A DNA stretch of 64,000 nucleotides, taken from positions 186,001 through 250,000 of the forward strand of contig JAPYMA010001481.1 of assembly GCA_035041965.1 (NCBI GenBank), in the 5' to 3' direction. The first letter of the stretch is position 1. Every line of letters starts with the position of its first letter. Origin of the DNA: Anisakis pegreffii. Lineage: Eukaryota; Nematoda; Chromadorea; Rhabditida; Anisakidae. Of this stretch, positions 39,547-50,528 are shown piece after piece. The translations under genes were made by a program, and so were the position numbers. The notes below the pieces were generated by a model that was given only the letters and a program-made list of their open reading frames with translations, was not told the origin of the DNA and did not search any database.

Positions 39547-42500
39547 TCATTCTGATTTTATGTTCCCATTGCTCTTAGTTTCACTACCGCTGGCATCGCA
39601 TTGCTTTTCTTTATTGATCGCTTTTCGATTCAATCCGAACGTACGTCTCTCAATTATTGCACGTGTTATGAAATTCGGTATAAGACGCATCCCCTCAACC
39701 TGTAATTAATTAAGTATTAGTTGTTTCTCACAAGCATCAGACGAACATCCAACAAGTGAACAAGTTTCGATCAACTGACTGTAACTGACATTTATGTTAC
39801 ATCGGGCTGGAACACAAGTGCTATCACAACTGACAGTAGTGTATTGCGAGGAACGGAGAATTTCAGGGAACTCGTCCCCAACTCTTTCCAGAGCGACCGC
39901 ATTCTCGGGGTCCCGATTGCAAATTTCGTCCTCCACCTCCCCCGTCGCCTATTTTTTTCTCTTTCCCCGCGACACACAACCTGAGGATGTATGTGTACGC
40001 AGCAATGTACTGCGGCCATCATGCACCGTATTCTATTGCGTGTACACACACTCAGATACTACAATAGTTACGCAACAATGTAACTATGTGTAGGACAGCG
40101 ATGCAGTTTCCACGATGTCGGAATGGATTCATTCGAATAATACTGGTCTGAGACTATTCTTTATGGTCAATTGCGATAATGTTTCCCGAAGAAATGAAAA
40201 ACTTCATCCAATTCCAATGAACTGAAAGAAAAAGCAAACCTGAATTTGATGTGAATAGTAACCAGACGTTTCTCGCGCATTTCCAACAGTTCGCACGGCA
40301 CTTTTTGCGAACTCCTCCGCAGACGGGATAAAGAATGACGGATTTCGAACCTTAAATTCGACTGTTTATTCATTCATTCATTCAAATATGCTACATCTCT
40401 ACGAGTTTCAATCACACGCTTTAGGCGGCTGAAATTAGTTCCTTGACAGCATAATCAATTTGTATTCGATCAATCAAACGACTGATTAACAAATCAATTA
40501 ATAATCTGCCACCAGTCAAAATTGTAAATCGATTACCTTCGACATTTTCGTGCTAACAACCATCGGACAAAGGCACTGAATGATCAGATTCGTTTTCGAA
40601 TATTCACGTCTTAAAATATTCGTTAGTCGAATCACATACTTCTGAAATTATAACAAGGATACCATCGCAACAGGTCAATCACTTCATTTGGAGGTGGTTT
40701 TTTTGAGCATTCCTCTCAAATACTAATCGTCCTCATACGAGACTCATTAAAAAGTGAAATCGAATGAGTGCGAACGAACAATACGAAAAGAAAAGTTTAA
40801 ATATGAGAGTGAGCGAACAATATCGTATAGCAATAATTGGACAAACCTTCGCTGCGCAATAAACACCCCAAAGTTGCATTTGATTGTACGCAGCTGCACT
40901 GGCGATATTCACAATGATGCCCGCATTACGTTCCACCATTTGGGGCAGAATTGCGGCACACAGCTGAAGCAATTTTTGCAACGAATTTCAAAAGAAATCC
41001 AGAAAAACGAAGTTCGGAAAAAAGAAAACGAAGGACGAATTGAGAAATACGCAGAGGAAGGTGCAATTTTACGGCTTTATTTTCTGAAAAATTTCGCAGC
41101 CAATATCACAAAGCGATTACGATCATGAGGGTGGTGAAAGTTTCCATTTCAGTAATTCATTTTATTCCAAAGGTAAGTATCACTCAATTAGGTGAAATGG
41201 AAAAGCACATTAGACAGACGATCGGGAAAAAGAAAATGAGCCGAAAGACAGACTGTTATAATCACTAAAAAACTGAAAAAATAGGCAAAAACCATTGATG
41301 AATTAAACGGCAATAGACGATGACATAAAGTCAACAAAAAATAGACACGGGAATTTGTGATTCCTCTTCAAAAATTGTCAGTTTCTATTCGATCATTTCA
41401 AAAAAGCACTCTCTTTCCAAAAATGCCATTGACATCAATGCACTTTCCAAACTTATTCACTCAGTTCATTGACTTCATCGATCCGATAATAACCAAAAAT
41501 CATACCAAAGTAGTTGGCAACGTATTAACAATGTTAATGTCGGTTAATCGCTCCAATCCTCCCTTTACTTTGTGCAATCGTTCCGGATATTCATAACTCA
41601 ATCCAACGTTGTTCACTGAAAATTCGAATGAATAATCGAACTGGTTTCAAATTCAATCAAATTTCAGTAAAACTCAGAAACGAAAAATTCAATACAGTGT
41701 GACATTTAAGGACTTAACATTGCCAAAAAAAGACGTTTAAATCCCAAATTGGGCATTATTATTTCAACTCTCACCAAGCATCCCAATATCCATCGATTGC
41801 AAATATGGTATCAATTTTTCTTGATATTTTTCAATATTGCCAACCGTAAAGTCGAAAGCAAACGTTTGAACCTGAAGTTGAAAAAAAACCTTTCTTCCCA
41901 AAATTTCATAAGTGAACAATCAACCAAAGTGAATGATAAAACGAAAATATTGTGCTTTCTCCGCGTGAATTTAATCAAATAAACTTCATCAAATCAATTT
42001 CCACTACCCATACTTTCGATTAGGGGTGTCGTTTAGTGTATGTGAATCAGGAAATGAACGAAGAGGGGGGGAAGGGGTAACGGCCTAAATCACGCCTAAA
42101 ACGTTTCATAATATGCATAAAAATATGAATATGGACCAAATTTTCACTGCATTTATTGAAAAACAAAATCCATAAGTACACTTACAGTCAGCGAACATCT
42201 CAGTCAACTGAGACAAACCTTTCCGGTGAGGAGTTTATTGGTGAACAAGAATAATCTATTTGAATATTTCATTCAGTCAAGATATTCTTATAACAGACAA
42301 TTTCCTTTTCGAAGAGAAACTCTTAGCACTGAATCTCGTTAATCATCAAATTAACCCTCATGAATCTCACCTCAACTTTGTACTTCGTTTCGATTTCTTT
42401 CTTCACTGCATCAAGTTTCGATTGCGTTCTCGAAATCAGAATAATACTGAATCCTTGCTTTGCTAATTCGTGTGCATACGCTCGACCAATACCATCGGTA

Positions 42501-43098
42501 CTTCCGGTGACAACTTTACAAATTCACATTTTATCGTCTTTCAATAACAAATGATAAAAGTTTTGAACATCGAATCTGATCAAACAATTTCGGAAAACAT
42601 CATCGCAATAGAACCACTGCGTACTGTTTTGAGAATGAACATTTCACTGATACGCTTACGTATTTCTTGATAAATGAAAATAATAATACTACCGATACAT
42701 TCAAGAAAACTAATGTTCAAAATGTTCAAAAAATGTTCAAATGAAAAAACTAATGCTCAAAAAATGCTCAATGTTCAACTAATATTCGATTTTCCAAAGT
42801 TTTCTCAAAACTTAAAACTGCTGAAATTAATAACAAGTAACATATTAATTAAAAAAGTACAACGATAAGTAATAACAAAGAATAATAATGGTCATATTAA
42901 TGGCAGGTATGACAAATAATAACAATAATAAAAACTGCACGTACCAGCCCATTTCGCGCCAGCTTTTTCGAGTAAATTCAGTGGTTTCGCGATGAAATAT
43001 GGATAGATAATTTTATAGAGGAATTTGAGAAGTCGAGCTAACAAAAACGCTATCGCAATCCATCCAATATTAGCAATATGTTGGTCACAAACGATCAT
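39547..43098 (-). CDS. let-767: LET-767-like steroid/3-ketoacyl-CoA reductase (complete, eight exons)
   Basis: Short-chain dehydrogenase of the 17-beta-HSD type 3/12 group: an NADPH-dependent ER enzyme reducing 3-ketoacyl-CoA and/or 17-ketosteroids, needed for lipid synthesis in worms. Exons, minus strand: 43098-42945, 42513-42371, 41871-41775, 41615-41506, 40963-40847, 40641-40537, 40350-40240 and 39699-39547. Phases all close, giving 329 aa (worm LET-767 about 316). An N-terminal membrane segment (about 10-38) precedes the Rossmann fold with TGSTDGIG at 54-61. Then come NNVG at 133-136, the active-site Ser190 (NIASAA) and YCAAK (Tyr203, Lys207), all present. The ATG at 43098 is preferred because the upstream frame has only a GTG. 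Intron 7 carries a family Q repeat. rpn-13 is the next gene upstream on the same strand. Confidence 0.95.
39838..39985 (+). repeat. Dispersed repeat family Q, copy 3 (in let-767 intron 7)
   Basis: The most complete copy. It starts GTATTGCGAGGAACGGAGAA and continues through CGCATTCTCGGGGTCCCGATTGC. It ends with TTTTTTTCTCTTTCCCCGC and ACACAC. Its presence inside an intron marks insertion after the gene structure was established. Confidence 0.7.
42708..42786 (+). repeat. Degenerate AATGTTCAAA tandem repeat
   Basis: AATGTTCAAA/AATGCTCAAA words recur about seven times within 79 bases, separated by variable A-rich spacers. It lies in intron 1 of the let-767-like gene. Confidence 0.75.
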
Positions 43099-43780
43099 TT
43101 TGCACACTTATTTATACCCTTCAATGGACTCAATCAACTCTATCCGAACAAACTCTATTCAGTATTCGTCTTCGTTGACGAACATAACGCTTTCTCCACA
43201 CACACATTATCGTTTATGAACAAAATGTAATCGTCACGCAAAAAACACCAAAATATTTCAATACTATGTAAGATATAATTCTATCGTTGCGACAACTTTT
43301 TAGCGACATTCATAACGTGATACTGAATTTAAAAAACATTTTGAATGACACATCAATGTCACATTTCGATATTCAAGCCAACCTGACAGAGTGGAACGAA
43401 AATAATACTGATAAAGCAATAATAATAACAATATTAGTGATACAATAATAATAACAATAAAAAGACTGTAGAAATATGGCTCATCGAGCGCTGTCATCAG
43501 ATGGTGCTTACCACAAATAATACGCAATGGAAATAATAAACATGAACCAGTACTAATTATAATAACAACAACAACATTAATAATTTTAAGGATGAAATAG
43601 CAATAATAATAAGATAGTAGTAGAGTGTAGACGCATTTAATGGCTTAACGAGCACTTCTATAATGAAATTATGGCGCATAAATTCATCGAAACGTTCGTT
43701 GGTTTTTGCGTTGATATTCAGTTGAACACCGAATTCTTCTTCGTTTATGATATTTGCGCATTGAAACGTTTTTGCAAACA

Positions 43781-43869
43781 CTATCATAACAGTTATGTCG
43801 ATAGTAAATTTTATATTATCGCAGCGATAATGTAAAATTTAATATCGACATAATTAACCGTTATGATAG
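43781..43869. repeat. Near-perfect 89-bp palindrome (foldback/MITE-like hairpin)
   Basis: The left arm begins CTATCATAAC and the right arm ends GTTATGATAG. The arms pair over about 40 bp with two mismatches and one four-base size difference. The apex is ATTATCGC-A-GCGATAAT, so there is essentially no loop. No target-site duplication is evident in the flanks. It could be a foldback element, a MITE or a hairpin-RNA template. Confidence 0.85.
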
Positions 43870-45558
43870 CGATTCGCTTCGCATTACAATGAATTAGGCG
43901 TACTTTGTTTTCATATCAATATTACTGCATTACGTAGCATAAATACGGTTCAGTAAAGCAGAGAATGGACCGGAAAACGAAGTTGGTTAGATATGTGGGC
44001 AGGTGAGTGGTTGCTTGAAAGGACACTGTGTAAAGCTGATTCAGATAGACGCTCGTTTTCGCACACTGAATAAAACAGGTATGTGGATTATGTTGTATAC
44101 GAAATGTGACTTGATCAAACAAGGTAAAAATCATTGGAGGTAGGTGTCTGCATAAACGTTTAGGCGAATGTATGCATATACAGGTTAGTGTTCGTCGGGG
44201 ATCCGAGGCGCGGATGTGAAGCTATTTTTCGTAATTTTTTGGTCGATGCACTCTTCTCCGATGAATTATTTCCCGATGAAAACTAATATAGATGGCGAAA
44301 CAAACCAAATGATTCTTGCGAGTAGTTTGTTTTGAAAATTTAGAAAGAGTCAAACAAGTGACGCGAGAAATTAAAAAGTAACAACGATGAGTGAATTTGT
44401 TACTGTTAATGGATTCAGAGTAAATCCTGAAGATTTTGGTTGAAACATTCAACTACTGAATTATAAAACAAAGCGACAGTAACAATTTTTTTGAGCTGAT
44501 AACGATTTTTAAGCATTTTATGAAAGAGTTAATAGTAGAACTGAAGGTCCCCTTGATTAAGAATTTGCTGTTCTCTCATTGTCGGATCATGAAAATGCAA
44601 AATTCTTCCATCTCACGCATCCGATTTAAACGGAATCGTCCGAAACACACAGTGGATGGAAATCACAGTTGTAAGCAATTTTGAAATGCAATATGAATAG
44701 TCGAGAATCATTTTCCACTAACGATGAGCACTTGGAGAGCGGGTCATAAGTGCTTATAAAGTATTTCACTTTGCTACGAATAATTATAAAATACGACGAG
44801 TACGAATCGAGACAACTAAACTGACGTGAACACTCATCACAAGAATTCGATGTGACTTTGCGTTAAATCAATAGCGCAATCAATCCATCATCATAAATTC
44901 TCTCGCAATGTTTTCCGTAAGTTGTATTCATGCGAGAGAGAGAAAGAGATCGTTCGTTTTTCATTATTCATTAAACATTCGACGACAATACTTCGTGAAC
45001 ATCTCAAATGAATTGCCACTTCAATATGAAAATAACTTCCATGTTATCTTGTCCGTGGTATTTCGAAAAAAAGGAACAAAAATTGAAATGGCAACGAAAA
45101 ACGATGAAAACAACAAAACGAAATCACAAGTATCATAAATAATCGCAAAATATGATCTGATAACACGTCAATCATCGAATCAGAAACATTCTCCAAGAGC
45201 TAGATCAGTGTACACCATAATGTATTCGCTGAACTGTTGACGAGTGAAGACGACTGATATCAAGACCTTGAACAAACGAAACGTTTAAGAATGCCCATTC
45301 AAATGTTAAATCGATAATTTGTCTGTGAGAGCTGGAAATAACTGCACAAAAAGGTCAAAAAACTCGCACAGAAACAGGACAAATACAGTGATGAATTGAA
45401 TATGACAACTTCACGACTGTTCTTATGCCCAATGACATTAACTGAGCAGTATCAGGCACCCACCATCCTAGCATTTGCGTTGAATTAATCGCTGTACAGT
45501 GTGAACATTGATCATCTGTCATCATGAATTTCTTTGATTGCTCTTTCGTTTTTTTGTA

Positions 45559-45768
45559 TCATTCCATTATTAACCGGAATCGATTGAGCACTCCACAGAA
45601 ACAACTTGAACCGGAACGAGTACAAAGTATTCTCCTATGGAAACCATTCAGAGAGTCAGTGCGAAAATTGGAATGCGTAACGCTACAATCGTTGATGCCT
45701 TCAGGAATGGGGAGACATTCCTTTTCGCTGTCGCTAAAAAAATTAGAAGGAATCAATCCTATCGGCAA
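45559..45768 (-). other. Coding-like island, function unknown
   Basis: On the minus strand a TTTTTTTAG acceptor is followed by a frame open for about 55 codons (D-S-E-K-E-C-L-P-I-P-E-G-I-N-D...). An overlapping plus-strand frame is also open and has balanced composition. I recognise neither product, and the strand cannot be decided. Confidence 0.2.
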
Positions 45769-48700
45769 TCTCAGTCCAAAGTGTTCAATTCTACAAAAAC
45801 AAACGAAATGAGATCAATGAACAATGACCATACTTCAATAACAATTCCAGCACTCTAAGTTATTCTCTCGTAATAAAAACTGGTTCATTCCAGTTAACTC
45901 GATTCAAGACTCTACCAGTTTGCTTTCAAAAGCGAAACGTAAACCTAAGGGTCATTAACCTACATTCACTTTAACGATATGTGTCACCAACATTTATAAT
46001 ACATTCACAGTCATTTTGTTGAAAGTGTTACATGTCATCAAAATAAACTTTCCACAGAAACAACTTTTTCGTAACGAAAAAGCAAAAATAACAAAGCATA
46101 TGGTGATGCATCAAAAAGATTTCAAACAATAATTCACAGTTTATGTGCTCATTGCCTCAAAAAATCTTGTAAAAAATAACTGCCCTAATCAATACTGAAT
46201 GCAAAAAATCGCATTCAAATCACCTTCACAAAAATGATATTGATTTTTGATTTGCTATAATGACAGGTGAATGTTCCTTTTTCAAGTCAGATTACAACGT
46301 ATATGAACCTTCGTTAACATTCCATGCATGAAGTTAACTAATAAATAACTTCTAAAGTACTGATATCAAATATAAAAGTAACGTATTCGATAATAGCAAC
46401 AACGATCACGATAAGGCGAAGTTGAATGGCGTGAGATGTGATACAACATAATGATAACAGAACCATAAATGAATTCGTATTCATTGATTGACATCGATCG
46501 AGGTTTGATTGCAGTAAAGAATTAAATTAGGCACATATAAAGACACTGAAATGCTTAATGATAACGTTGACAGAATACTGAATCGTATGCTTTTATGAGT
46601 ATTTGTTTATACAAAAGCACTTGATTCATATTGTACTATTTTATGAAGATACTCATACTGAAAACACCGAATGATGAAAACAGAAATAAAACCTCAGAAC
46701 ATTCGTTAATTTAAGGTTAATGTGAAGTTCTCTCGAAATAATTTCTGAATGTATCGATGAACATAAACTAATTGCTCAGTCGATATAAACGAGTAAGTAA
46801 TTGTTTTTCGACATGGAATACACCAACGCAAATTATTATTGATGCTAATGTTTCTACAAAACCTTCGATGTGTTCACTTTATGACATGATGAAGGGAATA
46901 CGAACTGATTCTTGAGATCGACAGTAATATATGAATACCTAAGTGTAAGTATATAAAGATAAGCTGATCATTAGTTTCGTAATAAACATGAAATTTTTCA
47001 ACTGAAAGGTTACTTATCCATATATGGATTTCATTCTTTACCTTCACATATTTATATGCAAATACACACAAATGCTTCCACGTAAACATACACCCACACA
47101 CACACGAACACTCTTGATATCATACTCTCACCTTAACAGACTGGTGACAGTCTCTTATCGACAACGAACTCTCTCTCCCTTATTCGGCATCACACCATCC
47201 GACAACATCACCTCATATGATATCACCACATCACCTCTAGAATATTCAGCACAAGAGAAATCTTCTTGTACTTGAATGCTGATATATCGTTATAGTTCAA
47301 AATTACTGACTAGCGTCGTTGTACGAATCAGACTCGTTGACATCTTCAACAATACCGATGATTCACGTGCGTTTTTTTAAGCGAAGTCATCCATTGCAAG
47401 CAACATTTTAGCACATGCATTTTCTCGTCATTCAATCTTGTTCTGACAAACTCCCAAACACACGATAAATTACTCGACTCTCCCTGTAACCACGCAGTTT
47501 GCAGCTGAAATCGTTTCGTCTAACGATAAGTCTGTCTCATTCGGGTGCCTAATCCATAGCTTACTTACATTTTCCAAACAAATTAAGCAAATACAACTTT
47601 TAACCATCCATCATCTCACAACATCATGCCCCACAAATACTCTCATTGCATCTATCAAATAATGGCCTGGAATCTTTTAAACATAATTTACATCTTTCGA
47701 TATGCGTAGAATTTATTGGTGCTTTCGTAGCCGTATGCGATAAATTTTAAAAGTTTTTCATATTCTCTCAAACATTTAGACATACATCTTTAGCACTCCT
47801 TTTTTAAGACACTCGTATGCTCTTTTGCATAAACAAATTTGTCAAATTCTTCATGAGAACCTTCTTTGCGTATTGATTGTCGTTTCGAAATGGAAAATGA
47901 ACTGCAAATAGCTATGCGAATCTCAGTATCAAATATTAACAGAGGTCAACGAACAAAGGTTTCTCTTCTGCAGGTAGACTGCCCGATGCTTACGTCGAAA
48001 TGACTAAAGTCATTCTTTCTGAAATCATAATCTTTTCTGAAATAAGAATAAACTTATTCGAGCGATCAGAAAAAACATTCCTTCTCAACATGAGAAGAAC
48101 CGAGATGAATAAGCTTTCCGTCTTCTTTTTCGCAACATACCTTACCAATTTGGTTCTCTTGTTTTAATGCTCAAAGGCAAACATATTTCAGCGCACATAT
48201 CTCTAAAAATTAAGGAATCTTTTTGCTAATGCACCTGATTATTCGCAAAAAATATGAATGTCCCTTGAGCAGTGCTATTGCATAACTGACTAGTGACGTG
48301 AAGAAATTGTCTGTCACGATTACAAAATAGACCCTAATTACGTATGTGCCATGTAATGATGAACGCGAAATGCTGGTGTATGCATCGTTATCTAAGTCCA
48401 CACAATATCATAACCCTTGTAAAAAACAAACGACTGGAGCATCACCTGCCTAATGAGTGCAACAGTGTACGATAGCTAAATGTTAAACATATGATGTTAA
48501 AGGATATTTCAGCAATTTCAAGAAATTAACAAGAATTTAATCAGCTGAATTTTCGCTTCAACCACAACTACACACACGCCATAGCCATACTGACTGACAT
48601 CACATGGCTATGACATGTCCTTCTGACTAAATTATCCTCAAATTTCAGTATAACTACATGAATTTGCAACAAAATGTTACATCTAATGACTACGAGGTAA

Positions 48701-49541
48701 TCACATACGTTATAAGAAGGTCGTTGATAACAAATTACGTGAAGAGCATTAATTGAATTCATTCAAGTAATTTTACGAAATATTAAAAAGTGTCTATTCG
48801 AAACTATAATTCGACGAGAAGATGAACTGATTACGCGATGTTGTATGAACGAAAATAAATAAATGATCGAATAAGCGAAAATGATTGAACGTTTTCAACT
48901 TTTATTTGATTAAATTCGCTGCAGAATTCTCTCAAAAGACACACTGAATAGTTTATTGGAATGACAGTCAGTATTGTATTGTGAAAATAACTTAGAGGTT
49001 GAATAGAGAATAGAGACTTGATGACTTGTTTGGAGCTTCGTTTGAATCTTCAACAACTTTCGAAGGTACACAACACATAATGTCAACTACTACCAAACAG
49101 AACAAGAGATGAGATCGTCGTAGTAAACTGTGAATTTCATTTCTTTCGTTGTAAAGATTGCGAATTGCGATGATTTTCGCGAATTCAAGAATGCCGAATA
49201 AAACGAAAAGACAGGAATTTGAGCTCTTTGATTCGGTGTTACAAAACGCCATATGAAAGCAATAATACAAATCTGTGCAATTGTCAACGAAATGTCCATT
49301 TCGTCCACACTTAGAAGTCAAGAACTGGTTGGCTGACTGCCTCGATACTGTCCGCATTTAACGTCTATCTGTATGCATCACACCTGTTTCTCCGATGATG
49401 AATCGCTACTGAATGGGTCCTTCCGATTTTAACTACTCAAAATGGCCATCAGTCATAACGCTTTACAACGATTGTATTCTTCTGGCCGTATGCATTTCAT
49501 TCAGCAATTCCCCTTCAATGCCCATTCAATTATGCGATCAT

Positions 49542-49826
49542 TTACGAGAATTTTGCCTTGCGGCGATAGTCAGTTAAGATGCGCTCGTAAAGCGAAACAC
49601 GTTCAAGGTTATCGAGAACGACGAAATGCAAAACGCAATAAATGTGTTTGTATGGTTGTTCATCGAGACAATCAATCGTACGATGAAACAATTGCAGCAA
49701 ATCCTTCAACACATCTACGCGCATGTGTACAAATAATCTCTCTCTCCCCCCCCGCAAATTGAACAAACGAATAACACTAATGGATCGCATAAATTCATGA
49801 AATCTTTCTTGTGGTAGTAAAACCAT
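49542..49826 (-). CDS. Possible small protein of 94 aa, unknown
   Basis: An ATG-initiated minus-strand frame reading M-V-L-L-P-Q-E-R-F-H-E-F-M, then HMRVDVLKDLLQLFHRTIDC and ERVSLYERILTDYRRKAKFS. Composition and codon choice look more coding-like than the surroundings. A run of eight G residues (plus-strand C-run near 49746) sits in the frame, so a sequencing length error could change it. The opposite strand is also open for 106 codons. I recognise no family. Confidence 0.25.
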   Translation of the reverse strand: MVLLPQERFHEFMRSISVIRLFNLRGGRERLFVHMRVDVLKDLLQLFHRTIDCLDEQPYKHIYCVLHFVVLDNLERVSLYERILTDYRRKAKFS

Positions 49827-50269
49827 CGTACATTAGTGAACAATTAATTACGACAGCACAAATCCAAGAAAAATAAAACTTTTTTTGTTAATTTTACATG
49901 TCAAAACACCTCACATAACCATTCGTCAAAAGAAACTTCATTAAAACACCATAAAGCAATGAGCATAGATGCGAAAATTACTGATGAAAAAAAATGAAAG
50001 GAATAAATTATATAATCGAAAATCATTCGATTGAACAATCTGACACTGAATATTGATTTGATGGATGCATTATATTTGACAGTTGGCGGAAGGTGATCAA
50101 TTGGTAATGTCAGTTCTAATTGCGAGCAAACTGCAAACTAAACTATTCAAAATAAATGAATAATCACGAAACATATTTTGATATATACCTCACAAATGCA
50201 ACTGACCGATCAGACTGATTCAACAAGTGAACTATTATACTATTCTGTTTTGCCTGGTTATGCATGGCA

Positions 50270-50405
50270 CTCCATAACACCAAACACCCACAAAATTCGA
50301 TTCGTAGTACTCTCAGTGCCACTGCTCGAAGAGCCAACATCAATTGCATTAACGCCATTTTCTGATTCACTCATTTCTGTTCGTATCATATCATCGAAAT
50401 TTTAA
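50270..50405 (-). pseudogene. Decayed duplicate of rpn-13 exon 8
   Basis: This minus-strand segment reads S-E-S-E-N-G-V-N-A-I-D-V-GSSSSG, against [17 protein letters not shown] in the true exon 8 (51018-50875). It also matches at DNA level: the plus strand shares CTCGAAGAGCCAA.ATCA.TTG and TAACGCCATTTTCTGA. The CAG acceptor has been lost (now GATG), and the frame continues into unrelated sequence. It lies past the last rpn-13 exon. Confidence 0.8.
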
Positions 50406-50528
50406 AAAGCATTTACTTTAAGGATGGAATATGCACAAATCAAATGAAAAAGCATCAAAAAACCGAAAGCAACAGCCAATTCAATGATACATGACAATAT
50501 CAATAAATCAACGCCATGTTCTTCACGA

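Larger units (their letters stand above)
43099..50269. other. Mostly empty interval between let-767 and rpn-13
   Basis: About 7 kb without a recognised gene. It contains an 89-bp palindrome (43781-43869), an island of balanced composition at about 45550-45780 with open frames on both strands, and a 94-codon minus-strand frame at 49542-49826. The rest is AT-rich sequence in which I see nothing. Confidence 0.55.

Noticed and set aside
43084..43131. TATAAATA just before the let-767 ATG as a TATA box
   Set aside because: It is less than 20 bases from the start codon, so transcription would begin at or after the ATG; more likely AT-rich leader or acceptor context.
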